Of a stretch of DNA of 64,000 nt, positions 52,697 through 61,515 are shown in pieces (position 1 is the stretch's first letter; each line of letters begins with the position of its first letter). The notes below the pieces were generated by a model that searched no databases, had not been told where the DNA came from, and saw nothing but the letters and a program-made list of their open reading frames with translations. Source of the stretch: Micromonospora sp. WMMA1363. Lineage in GTDB: Bacteria; Actinomycetota; Actinomycetes; Mycobacteriales; Micromonosporaceae. Location of the stretch: the NCBI RefSeq assembly GCF_030345795.1, contig NZ_JAUALB010000004.1:1-64000 (forward strand). The letters are read 5' to 3'. The translations under genes were made by a program, and so were the position numbers.

Positions 52697-54409
52697 CTAC
52701 TCCCCCTTCACCACATCACTTGCGCGTTCGGCCTTGTCCTGCGCCGCCCGCTTGGCCGCGTCCCCGGCCTGCACGATCAGCGCGGCTGCGGCGGCGGTAC
52801 CACCGGTTCCCGCCGTGGTAGCCCCTGCGCCGGCTCCCGCCGTGGTAGCCCCTGCGCCGGTACCGGCTCGGCCCCCATCAGCTGCTGCCCGGGGCATCCC
52901 CGCAGCGGCCGCCGGTGTGTCTGTAGTCGACGTCGACCCCGTCTGCGGCGTCTGCCCCCGCTCGCCGCTCGCCGCCGCTCGTGATGCCTGCGCCGGTGAG
53001 GATGCCCGCGCCGCCGCACCAGACGAGGTCTCAGGTCCTCCCGTCGACAATGGCGGTGAGGCACTCGCGGCTGGGCCTGGTCTCGCACCGGGAGGCGAAC
53101 CCATCCCGCCAGACGACGGGTCCTGATAGCGGCGATGCGACAGGTGCAGCATCGTCGACTGCGCCACCGAGCCCAACGCGCCCCCAGACGACGACCGTGA
53201 CGCCCGCCCCACCTGCTCGCTCGCGCCGGCTGGCAACACCGGCGCGTACTTGAGTAGCGTCCACGGTGCGAGACCAACGATCAACAGCGCGAGCGCCGCC
53301 GTCAGCGCCGTGACCAAGGCTCGAAGCCCGTCATCATGGATGGCGTCTACGGTCAACGCCGAGTCCGCCAGCCGGCTCACAGCTCCCACGAGGAAGAACA
53401 GCAGCGCCCGCGCGAACACCAACGCCATCCAGGTCATCGGCAGCCGCAGCGCCCGTTTCCGGGTGCCCGGGTCCACCAGCATCACGAACGCCACCGCCAT
53501 GACCGCCCCGGTCAAGTACAGCGCGAGAACCTGCACCAGGAGGCCGCCGATCAACCCAATCACACCGAAGAACGCGATCACCAGGACGAACAGCGCCACC
53601 AACGGCCCACCAGGAAACGCCCCCACCTGCGACAGGTGCAGCATCACCCCCAGCTTGGCCGCCAGCGAGGCGATGTCACTGGCGAAGTAGTCGAGGATGC
53701 TGTCTGACGCCGCGTCGCTGAGGCCTACCAGGAGATGGCCCACCGCGGGCCCGAAGATCACCAACAGCACCGCCGTGGGCGCCCACCGCCACAGCGACTC
53801 CGCCAACTCCTCTCCCGTGACATCACCGGCGGACGCCCGGTACAACACGCGCATGATCATGACGACCAGCACGAACATCCCGATCCCCGCACCCGCCGCG
53901 TACGTCGTCAGGAAGCTCTCCGACGCGATATTCGGCGAACTCAGATGCACCAACTCGCCGAACACCATCGACAGCAACGACTCCAACGAGTCGGCGAACG
54001 CCTGCGCCAGGTGCAGCAACGCCGAATTGACCGGATCGGTGATGGCCTCCGCCACGCCCCGCAGGTCCGCCACCCGCGCCTGGTACTGCTCGTACACCCC
54101 GGCCATCAACGAGGCCAGCGCCTTGCAGGGATTCCCGACGACCGGGAGATCCGGCACCCACCCACAGACGCTGTCCGCCCACTGCGGTGACCCAGCGCGG
54201 CCACTGAGCAGATCCTCTGTCAGCTTCCGTTCGCACTCCTCCTGGTATTGACGAGGCACCTCGTCCATCCCCAGCATCTGCGCGCAGCGCTCCGCCGCGA
54301 CCTCCGCCGCCGCGCGGTCCTCGGCGTCATCCGCACGCGCCGGTGACGCCGGCATCACCGCAAACACCAACCCCACCACCACGAGCAGCGCACGGGCCCT
54401 AGCAGTCAC
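52697..54409 (-). CDS. VirB6/TrbL-like membrane protein
   Basis: About 570 residues. The GTG at 54409 is chosen (AGAGG seven bases upstream), giving a signal peptide VTARARALLVVVGLVFAVMPASPARADD, part of which is encoded by a degenerate palindrome. Residues about 150-400 hold five or six membrane helices (GAGIGMFVLVVMIMRVLY, APTAVLLVIFGPAVG, VALFVLVIAFFGVIGLIGGLL). The last 170 residues are Ser/Ala/Gly/Pro-rich and probably disordered. This topology matches VirB6/TrbL channel components of type IV secretion systems. Confidence 0.78.
   Translation of the reverse strand: MTARARALLVVVGLVFAVMPASPARADDAEDRAAAEVAAERCAQMLGMDEVPRQYQEECERKLTEDLLSGRAGSPQWADSVCGWVPDLPVVGNPCKALASLMAGVYEQYQARVADLRGVAEAITDPVNSALLHLAQAFADSLESLLSMVFGELVHLSSPNIASESFLTTYAAGAGIGMFVLVVMIMRVLYRASAGDVTGEELAESLWRWAPTAVLLVIFGPAVGHLLVGLSDAASDSILDYFASDIASLAAKLGVMLHLSQVGAFPGGPLVALFVLVIAFFGVIGLIGGLLVQVLALYLTGAVMAVAFVMLVDPGTRKRALRLPMTWMALVFARALLFFLVGAVSRLADSALTVDAIHDDGLRALVTALTAALALLIVGLAPWTLLKYAPVLPAGASEQVGRASRSSSGGALGSVAQSTMLHLSHRRYQDPSSGGMGSPPGARPGPAASASPPLSTGGPETSSGAAARASSPAQASRAAASGERGQTPQTGSTSTTDTPAAAAGMPRAAADGGRAGTGAGATTAGAGAGATTAGTGGTAAAAALIVQAGDAAKRAAQDKAERASDVVKGE
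54343..54358. repeat. Palindrome copy with a 3-bp deletion
   Basis: GTGACGCCGGCATCAC, three bases short of the consensus. Encodes VMPASP at the end of the VirB6-like signal peptide, frame kept. Confidence 0.65.
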
Positions 54410-55139
54410 CGGTGTACCTCTGAAAACCACCGGCGGTCAGGGCAGCGGCCAGCCGATCCAGGTCCCCGTCACGCACATCCGTCCCACGCAGCGGCTCCAA
54501 GCCAGCAGGCACCGCCACCGCGGTGTCCGCCGACACCACCGCCCAGCGCTCCCCCTGCCGCATCAACCGCACGTCGATCACGCGCCAGTCGTGATGCTGA
54601 GCCTCCTGGGTGGACCACCGCACCGGCGTCAGCACCGTCACCGTCGGTGTGAGCGGCTCCGGAGACACCATCCACGCGCCCCGGCCCGGATGCGCCGCAG
54701 ACGCCGTCATCTGCGCCAGATACGGTGCCTGCCCCTCATACAGCGCCGTCAGCTTCGGCGATCCCAGCGGATCGCCGATCATCCCGATCGTCTCCTCGGC
54801 CGTCGCCGCACCGAACGCCATCGACTCCGTCCACCGCACGACCGCCGCAGCCGTCCCCGCAGCCCCCTCGGGCCCACTCGGCGCGGTCACCGCCTCCCGC
54901 ACCGCCCGCGCCGGATCCGCACCCCCCAGACACGCCGACACCGCCGCACCCGACGGAGACGCCTCCACCGACACCGCCGCACCACCAGGCGACGACGGCC
55001 CGTGCCCCCCGGCCCGCCACACCAGGACCACCGCCGCCCCCAGCGCCGCCGCCACCACCACGCCCAGCACCGGCAACACCGAAGACCGCCGCCCGTTCGG
55101 TGATGCCGGCGGCATCACCCCATCTCCACCTCGCGCCAT
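54399..55139 (-). CDS. VirB8-like transfer protein (first of two)
   Basis: A 246-residue protein from ATG with GGGAGAG upstream. The first residues MARGGDGVMPPASPNGRRS include a palindrome-encoded VMPPAS, followed by one membrane segment (VLPVLGVVVAAALGAAVVLVW). The extracytoplasmic part shows ARAVREAVTAPS and VTVLTPVRWSTQEAQHHDWRVIDVRLM, a strand-rich fold like VirB8/conjugal TcpC proteins. No strong family match can be claimed. Overlaps the VirB6-like gene slightly; 14 bp after its paralogue-like neighbour. Confidence 0.6.
   Translation of the reverse strand: MARGGDGVMPPASPNGRRSSVLPVLGVVVAAALGAAVVLVWRAGGHGPSSPGGAAVSVEASPSGAAVSACLGGADPARAVREAVTAPSGPEGAAGTAAAVVRWTESMAFGAATAEETIGMIGDPLGSPKLTALYEGQAPYLAQMTASAAHPGRGAWMVSPEPLTPTVTVLTPVRWSTQEAQHHDWRVIDVRLMRQGERWAVVSADTAVAVPAGLEPLRGTDVRDGDLDRLAAALTAGGFQRYTGDC
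55100..55118. repeat. Palindrome copy in a gene 5' end (exact)
   Basis: Exact GTGATGCCGGCGGCATCAC. Encodes VMPPAS at residues 8-13 of the VirB8-like protein. Confidence 0.9.
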
Positions 55140-55153
55140 CGTCTCTCCCTGTC

Positions 55154-55933
55154 CTACTCACCGGTGTTGGCATACAGTCGCCAACCCTCACCCAGCCGCG
55201 ACAACAGCGCCGTCCGCTCCAACCGCGACGGCGCCGCCACACGCGGATCCGGCCCGTCAGCGAACGCGAAATCCGCGGTCAACCGCCAGTCACGCACCGA
55301 GTCGTCCCACCGCAGCGACACCGCCGCCCGCCGCCACCGACCCGGCCCCGGCCGACCCCCGGGCGGCACCACACCCAGCTGGTACAGGTGCCAGACATCC
55401 ACCCGCGCCGACCCGCCGTCATAGGAGGCAACCCGGTATGCGCCCCGGTCCGCCCACACCGTCGCCGACAGATACCCCGCAGATGGCCGCCCCGACGCGG
55501 GCAGACCCAACGCCGCCGCCCGGTCGGCCAGCCGCGTGCCCGCCGCCGCCGAGAACCGCGGATCCCCCACCGCGGCCAGGATCAGCCCCCGCCGCCGGGC
55601 ATCCAACGTCGCGGACCCCTCCACGGTGGCCAACCACGCCGTCGCGGCGGCGACCGCACCATCAGGCGACCGCGCGAAACCAGCAGGAACACCCGCCTCA
55701 CCCACCCGCGTCGCCCCGTACCCGGAAGACACACCGCCCACCTCCAGCGACCGAGGAACGGGATGCGCCACCGACCGGCCCCCCGGCGACGCACTGCCCG
55801 ACGTCGACGGTGATGCCGCCGGCATCACCCCCGGCCCGCCACGCGGCAGCACAGACACCACCACACCCGCGATCAGCGCCCCCACCACCACGGCGACCGG
55901 CAGCGCCACCCACCCCCGCAGCACCGTCCTCAC
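55154..55933 (-). CDS. VirB8-like transfer protein (second of two)
   Basis: About 260 residues from GTG, whose bases overlap the stop TGA of the pilin-like gene. One N-terminal membrane segment (WVALPVAVVVGALIAGVVVSVL) then GVMPAASPSTSGSASPGG, again palindrome-encoded linker. The extracytoplasmic part (DGAVAAATAWLATVEGSA, RVDVWHLYQLGVVPPGG, SLRWDDSVRDWRLTADFAF) has the same topology as the 54399 protein: TM, linker, alpha/beta domain. Typical of assembly-bridging T4SS components. Assignment to VirB8 is inferred from topology and context. Confidence 0.58.
   Translation of the reverse strand: MRTVLRGWVALPVAVVVGALIAGVVVSVLPRGGPGVMPAASPSTSGSASPGGRSVAHPVPRSLEVGGVSSGYGATRVGEAGVPAGFARSPDGAVAAATAWLATVEGSATLDARRRGLILAAVGDPRFSAAAGTRLADRAAALGLPASGRPSAGYLSATVWADRGAYRVASYDGGSARVDVWHLYQLGVVPPGGRPGPGRWRRAAVSLRWDDSVRDWRLTADFAFADGPDPRVAAPSRLERTALLSRLGEGWRLYANTGE
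55810..55828. repeat. Palindrome copy in a linker (exact)
   Basis: Exact GTGATGCCGCCGGCATCAC. Encodes VMPAAS right after the membrane segment of the second VirB8-like protein. Confidence 0.9.
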
Positions 55934-56271
55934 CCGACCACCGTGATGATCGCTCCGACAATCACCGGCAGGCCCACCAGCCCCGCGAGCGCAGCCGCCC
56001 GCAGCTTCACATCCCCCGCTGCCTCCGACATCATGTGCGCGTTCCCGACCCTGCGGGCCTGCGCCATGTTCAGCATCGCCGCCCCGAGATAGACCGCCGC
56101 CGCCGCGATCATCAACGCCCACAGACCACCCACCACACGCACCCAGGTCGACTGGAACGCCCCCCCGAGCACACCCAGGTCTGGCGTCACCCCGTCCAGC
56201 GGGTTCTGCACCCCACCACCCGGATCCGGCGCGGCCAGGACACGACCCCACAACTCATACGCCAGCCGCAC
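55930..56271 (-). CDS. Small two-helix membrane protein, possible pilin-like
   Basis: About 113 residues from GTG at 56271, with GGAGAGGAG upstream; ATGs at 56295 and 56298 are alternatives and would overlap the ParA-like gene more. Hydrophobic segments WALMIAAAAVYLGAAMLN and AAALAGLVGLPVIVGAIITVV flank a short basic loop. Size, topology and place before VirB8/VirB6-like genes fit a VirB2/TrbC-type subunit; sequence similarity was not established. Confidence 0.55.
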   Translation of the reverse strand: MRLAYELWGRVLAAPDPGGGVQNPLDGVTPDLGVLGGAFQSTWVRVVGGLWALMIAAAAVYLGAAMLNMAQARRVGNAHMMSEAAGDVKLRAAALAGLVGLPVIVGAIITVVG

Positions 56272-57454
56272 GACGCTCCTCTCCCCGTTGCTCATCACCC
56301 ACCGACAGCGAGTCGACGACCGCCGCCGCCACGCGCAGCAGCGCCTGCCGCGTCCTCACCGACAGCGCCCGATACGACATCCGCGTTCCTGGCTGGATCG
56401 CCCGATCGAACGGCAGCACCACCACCTCACGGACCATCTCCCCGTACAGCTGCCTGATCTGAGCGAGGATCGCCCGATCAACCGCCGGGTCCGCGCACGT
56501 CGCCACCACCACCGCCCGACGCACCAGGTCATCCCGGCCCATCCGCTGCAAGTGCTCCAGCATCCACAGTCCGGTGTCAGCCACATCGGCCTGCACCGTG
56601 GTCGGCACCACCAGACAGTCCGCAGCCCACACCGCCGACGACCAGTTCGCCGCCCGCACGTTGTTGCCCGTGTCGATCACCATCAACCGGTAGAACCGCG
56701 ACAACGCCGCATGCAGCCGTCCGAACGCCACCCCGTCGACTATCTCCATCCGGCCCGGAGCGTCATCCGAGGCGAGCACATCAAAATACGCGCTCTGCGG
56801 TCGCACATACCGGCCGAGACGACCAACACTCGCCCGCGCCGACAGGAAATCATCAACGTCGCCGAGTAATCCGAGAACGGTGCCCGCACCATTACTCGCC
56901 CCGGCCTCCGCACGCAATCCGAGGGTTCCCCGCGTCTCATTGTTGTCCCAGGCGAGAACATAGCCACCGCGATAGGCGCCATACGTCGCCGCCAACAACA
57001 TTGCAACCGGAGTCTTCCCCGCCCCGCCTTTCGGATTCGCCACCACCACGGTTTGCGTACTCGCGAAACCCCGCAGCACACGCGCCTCGTCGGCCCGCAC
57101 CCGGGCCTCCCTCCGCGCCGGCCTCAACCGCAGCAGCCCCCCACTGACCCGGTTCGCCGCCCCCCGCCAGCCCCACACAGCCGGCGGCCCGGCCACAACC
57201 CCATCGAAACGTCCCGCCTGGCCCACCTCCGCCGCACCTCGCCGACGCTCACCAGCCTCGGTGATGCCGCCGGCATCACCCCCGGGCTCCTGCGCATCAC
57301 CCACCAGCGCAGCCGGATCCGATCGCTCCGGCCCCGCGCCCCCCGCGGCCGCCGGCTCCGCCAAGGCAGCCGGCGGCGCTCCGTAGGACCGCGCCCGATC
57401 GGCATTCGGAAAGAGCCCCGCAGGCTCAATGAGACCCTGTTCATCAGTTGACAC
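56255..57454 (-). CDS. ParA/MinD-like ATPase
   Basis: A 399-residue protein. Residues 1-125 are a low-complexity Ala/Gly/Arg-rich arm that contains DAGGIT (61-65), encoded by a palindrome copy. The P-loop is NPKGGAGKTPVAMLLA with the deviant Walker KGGAGKT at 142-148; RLMVIDTGNNVRAANWSSAV is the switch II region with D-T-G-N in place of D-x-P-P. Such ATPases open many actinobacterial conjugation operons. Probably first gene of the transfer operon, divergent from the muramidase gene. Confidence 0.82.
   Translation of the reverse strand: MSTDEQGLIEPAGLFPNADRARSYGAPPAALAEPAAAGGAGPERSDPAALVGDAQEPGGDAGGITEAGERRRGAAEVGQAGRFDGVVAGPPAVWGWRGAANRVSGGLLRLRPARREARVRADEARVLRGFASTQTVVVANPKGGAGKTPVAMLLAATYGAYRGGYVLAWDNNETRGTLGLRAEAGASNGAGTVLGLLGDVDDFLSARASVGRLGRYVRPQSAYFDVLASDDAPGRMEIVDGVAFGRLHAALSRFYRLMVIDTGNNVRAANWSSAVWAADCLVVPTTVQADVADTGLWMLEHLQRMGRDDLVRRAVVVATCADPAVDRAILAQIRQLYGEMVREVVVLPFDRAIQPGTRMSYRALSVRTRQALLRVAAAVVDSLSVGDEQRGEERRAAGV
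57261..57279. repeat. Palindrome copy in the ParA-like arm (exact)
   Basis: Exact GTGATGCCGCCGGCATCAC. Encodes GDAGGIT in the disordered N-terminal arm. Confidence 0.9.
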
Positions 57455-57629
57455 CGTAGTATGGTACCCAACTATGGACCGAACGTGTGAAGGATGCTGC
57501 GAGTGTTACCACCGCGACAACCCACAGTCACCCATGCCCCGCCCGCCCACCTCGCGCCTGACGTCGCCGACGGCCCCGCCTGATCGCCTGCCAGACGCGA
57601 AGATCGGCAGACGATCAGAGAAAAAGGAG

Positions 57630-57657
57630 TTGCAGATCCCCTCAGATGTGGTACAAT
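57630..57657 (+). promoter_or_regulatory. Candidate promoter of the muramidase gene
   Basis: TTGCAG and TACAAT with a 16-bp spacer, 30 bp before the ATG at 57688. Confidence 0.55.
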
Positions 57658-57687
57658 GCGCACCCTTTGGGCGGTGGGTAGCAGGCC

Positions 57688-58653
57688 ATGAAACACGCCG
57701 CACTCGCCACCACCGCCGCCCTGGTCCTGCTCGTCGGCGCAGTCCTGCTGGTAGTCCAGCCCGCGTCAACGGCCGCCGACGCCACCACCTGCCTCACCCC
57801 CGAGGGTCGGACGTGGACGCTCGACGCCGAGCAACAGGCTCACGCCCAGCTGATCGTCGACATCGGGCGGCAGCGCGCCGTCCCCGCACGCGGATGGGCC
57901 GTGGCCATCGCGACCGCCGCGCAGGAATCGAGCCTGCGCAACGTCACCGAGCCCGACCCACACGGATCCAGCGGCCTATTCCAGCAGACGCCGCCCTGGT
58001 GGGGCACACGCTTGCAGGTCAACGATCCGACCTACGCCACGAGCCGCTTCTACGAGGCCCTCACCCACGTCACCGGCTGGCAGACCATGCCACTGACCGT
58101 CGCCGCCCAGGCCGTCCAGAACAGCGCCTACCCCGACCACTACCGCCAGCACACCGCCACCGCCATCACCGTCATCCGCGACCTCACCGGCGTCGAACTC
58201 GACTGCGCCCGCATCACCACCACCGGCGCCGACCCCGCACCCCGCAACCCAGACGGCTCCTGGCCCACCGAGGCCTGCACCATCGCACCGGACCCCACCA
58301 CCGGCAGCGGCTGCATCACCCCACGCCTTGCCCACCTCGTCACCCAAACCACCGCCGCCGGCTACCCCGACCCCGGCTGCTACCGCCCCGGCCACCGAGG
58401 CGAGCACCCCAAGGGCCGTGCCTGCGACTGGATGATGACCGCCGGCGGCGACGCCACCGGCAGCCAAAGACAGACCGGCGACGCATTCGCGACCTGGGCC
58501 GTCGCCAACGCCGATCGCCTCGGCATCATGTACGTCATCTGGTACCGCCGCATCTGGACCCGCGCCGACGGATGGCACCCCTACAACAACCCATGGGGAG
58601 GCAACAACCCAAGCGGATGGCACACCAACCACATACACATATCCGTCTATTAA
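57688..58653 (+). CDS. Secreted muramidase/transglycosylase of the transfer system
   Basis: A 321-residue protein with a signal peptide (MKHAALATTAALVLLVGAVL, cleavage near residue 29). Residues 45-150 resemble lysozyme-like SLT domains: AVAIATAAQESSLRN with the catalytic Glu, then GLFQQTPPWWGT. The C-terminal half has GEHPKGRACDWMM and GWHTNHIHISVY, a M15/hedgehog-like zinc fold often joined to such muramidases. It would open the cell wall for the conjugation channel. Divergent from the ParA-like gene. Confidence 0.85.
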   Translation: MKHAALATTAALVLLVGAVLLVVQPASTAADATTCLTPEGRTWTLDAEQQAHAQLIVDIGRQRAVPARGWAVAIATAAQESSLRNVTEPDPHGSSGLFQQTPPWWGTRLQVNDPTYATSRFYEALTHVTGWQTMPLTVAAQAVQNSAYPDHYRQHTATAITVIRDLTGVELDCARITTTGADPAPRNPDGSWPTEACTIAPDPTTGSGCITPRLAHLVTQTTAAGYPDPGCYRPGHRGEHPKGRACDWMMTAGGDATGSQRQTGDAFATWAVANADRLGIMYVIWYRRIWTRADGWHPYNNPWGGNNPSGWHTNHIHISVY

Positions 58654-58677
58654 CCGCCCCGGAGGAACGCCCAAATA

Positions 58678-59031
58678 ATGCCGACCACATTGACCACAAC
58701 ACGCCGGCCGAAATTGTGGTACGTACCGACCCGGCCATGGTTAGATGATCACATGGCGCGCAGAGGAGCCCGGCTCGGATCCGCACAGCGAGGCAACCCG
58801 CCCTCGTACGACATCACGTCAGGAGCCACCTGGCGACCCAACCCGACCCTGGAGCCCGCCCAGGCGGTCAAACTCCTCCGCGCCATGGACGCCATGGGCA
58901 CCAGCGCATCGGCCGTCATCAACGGGCTGCTCGCCCGCATGCCCGTGGATGACACCGGTCTGCCCCTCTGGGCCACCCGCCCCGAGCAGGCACCCCAGCT
59001 CGACCTACCCGACAAGTCCTACGCCGCCTGA
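58678..59031 (+). CDS. Small unknown protein of the transfer region
   Basis: A 117-residue frame from ATG with GGAGGA eleven bases upstream (MPTTLTTTRRPKLW); an ATG at 58753 (MARRGARLGSAQRG) is an alternative. Not recognised. The core NPTLEPAQAVKLLRAMDAMGTSASAVINGLLARMPVD is helical and could be DNA-binding. 24 bp after the muramidase gene. Confidence 0.5.
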   Translation: MPTTLTTTRRPKLWYVPTRPWLDDHMARRGARLGSAQRGNPPSYDITSGATWRPNPTLEPAQAVKLLRAMDAMGTSASAVINGLLARMPVDDTGLPLWATRPEQAPQLDLPDKSYAA

Positions 59032-59224
59032 CCCCCCGGGAGGCCCACCAGCAGACATGACAACGCCCCGGCACCAAGACCGGGGCGTCCCAGCGAGGTA
59101 AGCCGAAGTCCCACCTCCGGCCCACCTCTGACAAATTCACATCGCACTCAGTCCGAGATCCCCTGGTTGCCCGCCGCGGTGGTCCCGAACCGAGTAGCGC
59201 TATGCCTGTGGAGGCGTCGCTGCC

Positions 59225-61444
59225 ATGACGGTAGCACCCACTCCGCCGGTCCGCATCAGCACGCCCCAAAACACCCAGGCGTGTCGATCCGTGCCTGCGA
59301 CCCAGACCCCTCTCCCCGGCCTGACGCCAGCGAGAGCCCACCCACCGGCGATGCCCACCGCATCGCCGCCCGACCCCCAACCGCCTAGCAGCCTAGGAAG
59401 CACCACCGAGGGTGAACCACACGCCATAGCCGAGCGCACATGGCAAGCGCTCACCCCACACCTCACCCGTAGCCCCCACATGCGGCTACGCCGCTACAGC
59501 CGACCCCTGCGCCGGCACATCTACCCGACCGACCAGGCACTCACCACCAACCTGCCAAGCAGGCCAGCCGCGCTGCGCCTGTTCGGCAGCGGGGGAGTGG
59601 CATGGGCGATCGGCCTCGACTTCGACCCCAAGGGCCACAGCGCCGCCACGGTGGCCGAGCACGCCGCCGACGCCGCCCGCCTCTTTGCGCGTCTCGGCGG
59701 ACGGGCCATCGTGGACACCGCCACCAGCGGCGGCCGCCACGTGTGGGTGCCACTGTCCGTGCCGATGACCCTGCGCCAAGCCCACCAGCTTGCCCACGCC
59801 TGCCGCCGGCTCTGGCCCACCCTGGACATCAGCCCGACCGTCAACCTCGCCGAAGGATGCCTCACCGGCCCCGGATCACGATGCAAAGACGGCCGCTACC
59901 GCACCCTCGTCACCCCCTTCGACCAAGCCGTCCAGGCCGTCACCCGCCGGTCCGCCCACGATCTCGTCGACCGCGCCCTGACACTGCTCGCCGAACTGGT
60001 CGGCCCCATCGACCCCGCCGACGTCGCCGCCCGCCCCACCACCACGACGCCCACCGGGGGAGCGAGGCGCCCCCTCAGCCCCTCCCACACCCACATCGCC
60101 GAACACGGCATCTGGCCCACCGACCGCACCACCGCACACGGCCAACCCTGGACCCGCTCCGAGGCGTGCTACGCCGTCCTCTGCGCCGCCGCCCGACGTG
60201 GCTACACCATCGGTGACGTGCTCGACCGCATCGAGACGGGGCAGTGGCCCGGCCTGCTCACCCTCTACACCGGCCGCTACCGCCACCACTGGCGCCGCCG
60301 CCTACAGGCCGAGTGGACCAAGGCCCGCACCGCCGCCGCCACGGCACCGTCCACACACCCCACACAAGCACCCCAAAACACAGGGGGGGACTCCCGAGAG
60401 AGCACAGAACGTGATTTCGCCCGCCGCTGGCTCGCGACCATTACCCCCGTGGCCGACCAACTCGTTCCCGGCCGCGCCCGCCACAACACCCACGCCCTGC
60501 TCTGGTCACTAGCCTGGCTGGCCTGGCGCACCGGCCGTCGCCACATCGAGGCCGGCACCCGCAGCTACGCCCGCGGCTGCGCCGGCCTGCTCGACCACAG
60601 CACCGCCGCCGCCCTGCTCGCCCACCTGCGCGAACTGCCCGACGACCAGCGCCCCATACGCCGCATCAGCAGCGGCCGAGGCACCCACGGCGACCTGTAC
60701 GAGCTGGTCATCCCACCCGCCTACGCCCTGGACGCCACCGACCCCGCCACCCACCCCGACCCGCGCCCCATCCCCGCCGTGTTCGGCGTACGCGACCCCG
60801 ACCGGCCCCACACCAAGCTCCTCGGCGCAACCGGATGGCGCGTCTACCAGGCCCTAACCAGCGGCGCGACCGGCACCGCCGCCCAGATCGCCCGAGCCGC
60901 CGGAGTCAGCCGAGCCGAGACCTACACCGTCCTGCCGATCCTCACCCGCCTCAAACTCGCCCGCAAGATCGACACCTCGACGCTGGCAACCGCTAGCGGT
61001 TGCGGTGCGACCTGGCAGGTAGGGGAGCAGACCACCGAGCAGGCCGGGGGAGACGTCGACGCTCCAGGCCACCTATCCCAGCTCGACAAGCGCCACCAGG
61101 CCGAGCGCGCCCACTGGCGCCAGGTCCTCGCCGCCTACGCCGAACGCCGTAACCAGGCCATCGACCGCAGCCCCGAACCCGACGAACCGCTGTGGTGGCC
61201 ACCCGGCTGGACCACCGAGCCACCCGAGCCCGGCGCTGACACACCGGGCCAACCCCACGGCGTAGACGCCCACCAGCAGGAGCCGCCCGCCGTCGAGCCA
61301 GGGGACGCACACGACGACGAAACCGCCGCGATCACCCTGCTGACTGCCGTCTTCGGCGCCCGACTCATCCCGCAGCAGCGCGTAGCGGCGCCGAAACCGT
61401 CGCTCCGCTGGCTCGTCCATACCGGGCGGAAGCAGGCCAGATAG
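59225..61444 (+). CDS. Primase-like replication initiator
   Basis: A 739-residue protein with GGAGG ten bases before the ATG. Residues 65-280 have archaeo-eukaryotic primase signatures: IGLDFDPKGHS (metal-binding DxD, D132/D134) and SGGRHVWVPL with the conserved His (172). A helical middle part (WSLAWLAWRTGRRHIEAGTRS) and a winged-helix-like region near 540-590 (GTAAQIARAAGVSRAETYTV) follow. The tail is acidic and disordered. Similar proteins serve as initiators of actinobacterial plasmids and replicating integrative elements. MPTASPPD near 43 resembles the palindrome-encoded peptide. Confidence 0.75.
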   Translation: MTVAPTPPVRISTPQNTQACRSVPATQTPLPGLTPARAHPPAMPTASPPDPQPPSSLGSTTEGEPHAIAERTWQALTPHLTRSPHMRLRRYSRPLRRHIYPTDQALTTNLPSRPAALRLFGSGGVAWAIGLDFDPKGHSAATVAEHAADAARLFARLGGRAIVDTATSGGRHVWVPLSVPMTLRQAHQLAHACRRLWPTLDISPTVNLAEGCLTGPGSRCKDGRYRTLVTPFDQAVQAVTRRSAHDLVDRALTLLAELVGPIDPADVAARPTTTTPTGGARRPLSPSHTHIAEHGIWPTDRTTAHGQPWTRSEACYAVLCAAARRGYTIGDVLDRIETGQWPGLLTLYTGRYRHHWRRRLQAEWTKARTAAATAPSTHPTQAPQNTGGDSRESTERDFARRWLATITPVADQLVPGRARHNTHALLWSLAWLAWRTGRRHIEAGTRSYARGCAGLLDHSTAAALLAHLRELPDDQRPIRRISSGRGTHGDLYELVIPPAYALDATDPATHPDPRPIPAVFGVRDPDRPHTKLLGATGWRVYQALTSGATGTAAQIARAAGVSRAETYTVLPILTRLKLARKIDTSTLATASGCGATWQVGEQTTEQAGGDVDAPGHLSQLDKRHQAERAHWRQVLAAYAERRNQAIDRSPEPDEPLWWPPGWTTEPPEPGADTPGQPHGVDAHQQEPPAVEPGDAHDDETAAITLLTAVFGARLIPQQRVAAPKPSLRWLVHTGRKQAR

Positions 61445-61453
61445 GAAAGCGAT

Positions 61454-61499
61454 AACGCTTAAGCGTTTTGACGTTCGAACGCACAAACGCTTAAGCGTT
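61454..61499. promoter_or_regulatory. Three evenly spaced palindromes, partition or operator site
   Basis: AACGCTTAAGCGTT at 61454-61467 and 61486-61499 flank CGTTCGAACG at 61472-61481. The three centres are exactly 16 bp apart. The site lies 17 bp before the coiled-coil gene. This is the pattern of an autoregulated KfrA-type operator or a small centromere. Confidence 0.75.
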
Positions 61500-61515
61500 G
61501 TGCTAGGATTAGAGA

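Noticed and set aside
59345..59362. Additional palindrome copy (GCGATGCCCACCGCATCGC)
   Set aside because: Arms are only partly matched and the centre differs; MPTASP resembles the repeat peptide but the DNA is too diverged to count.
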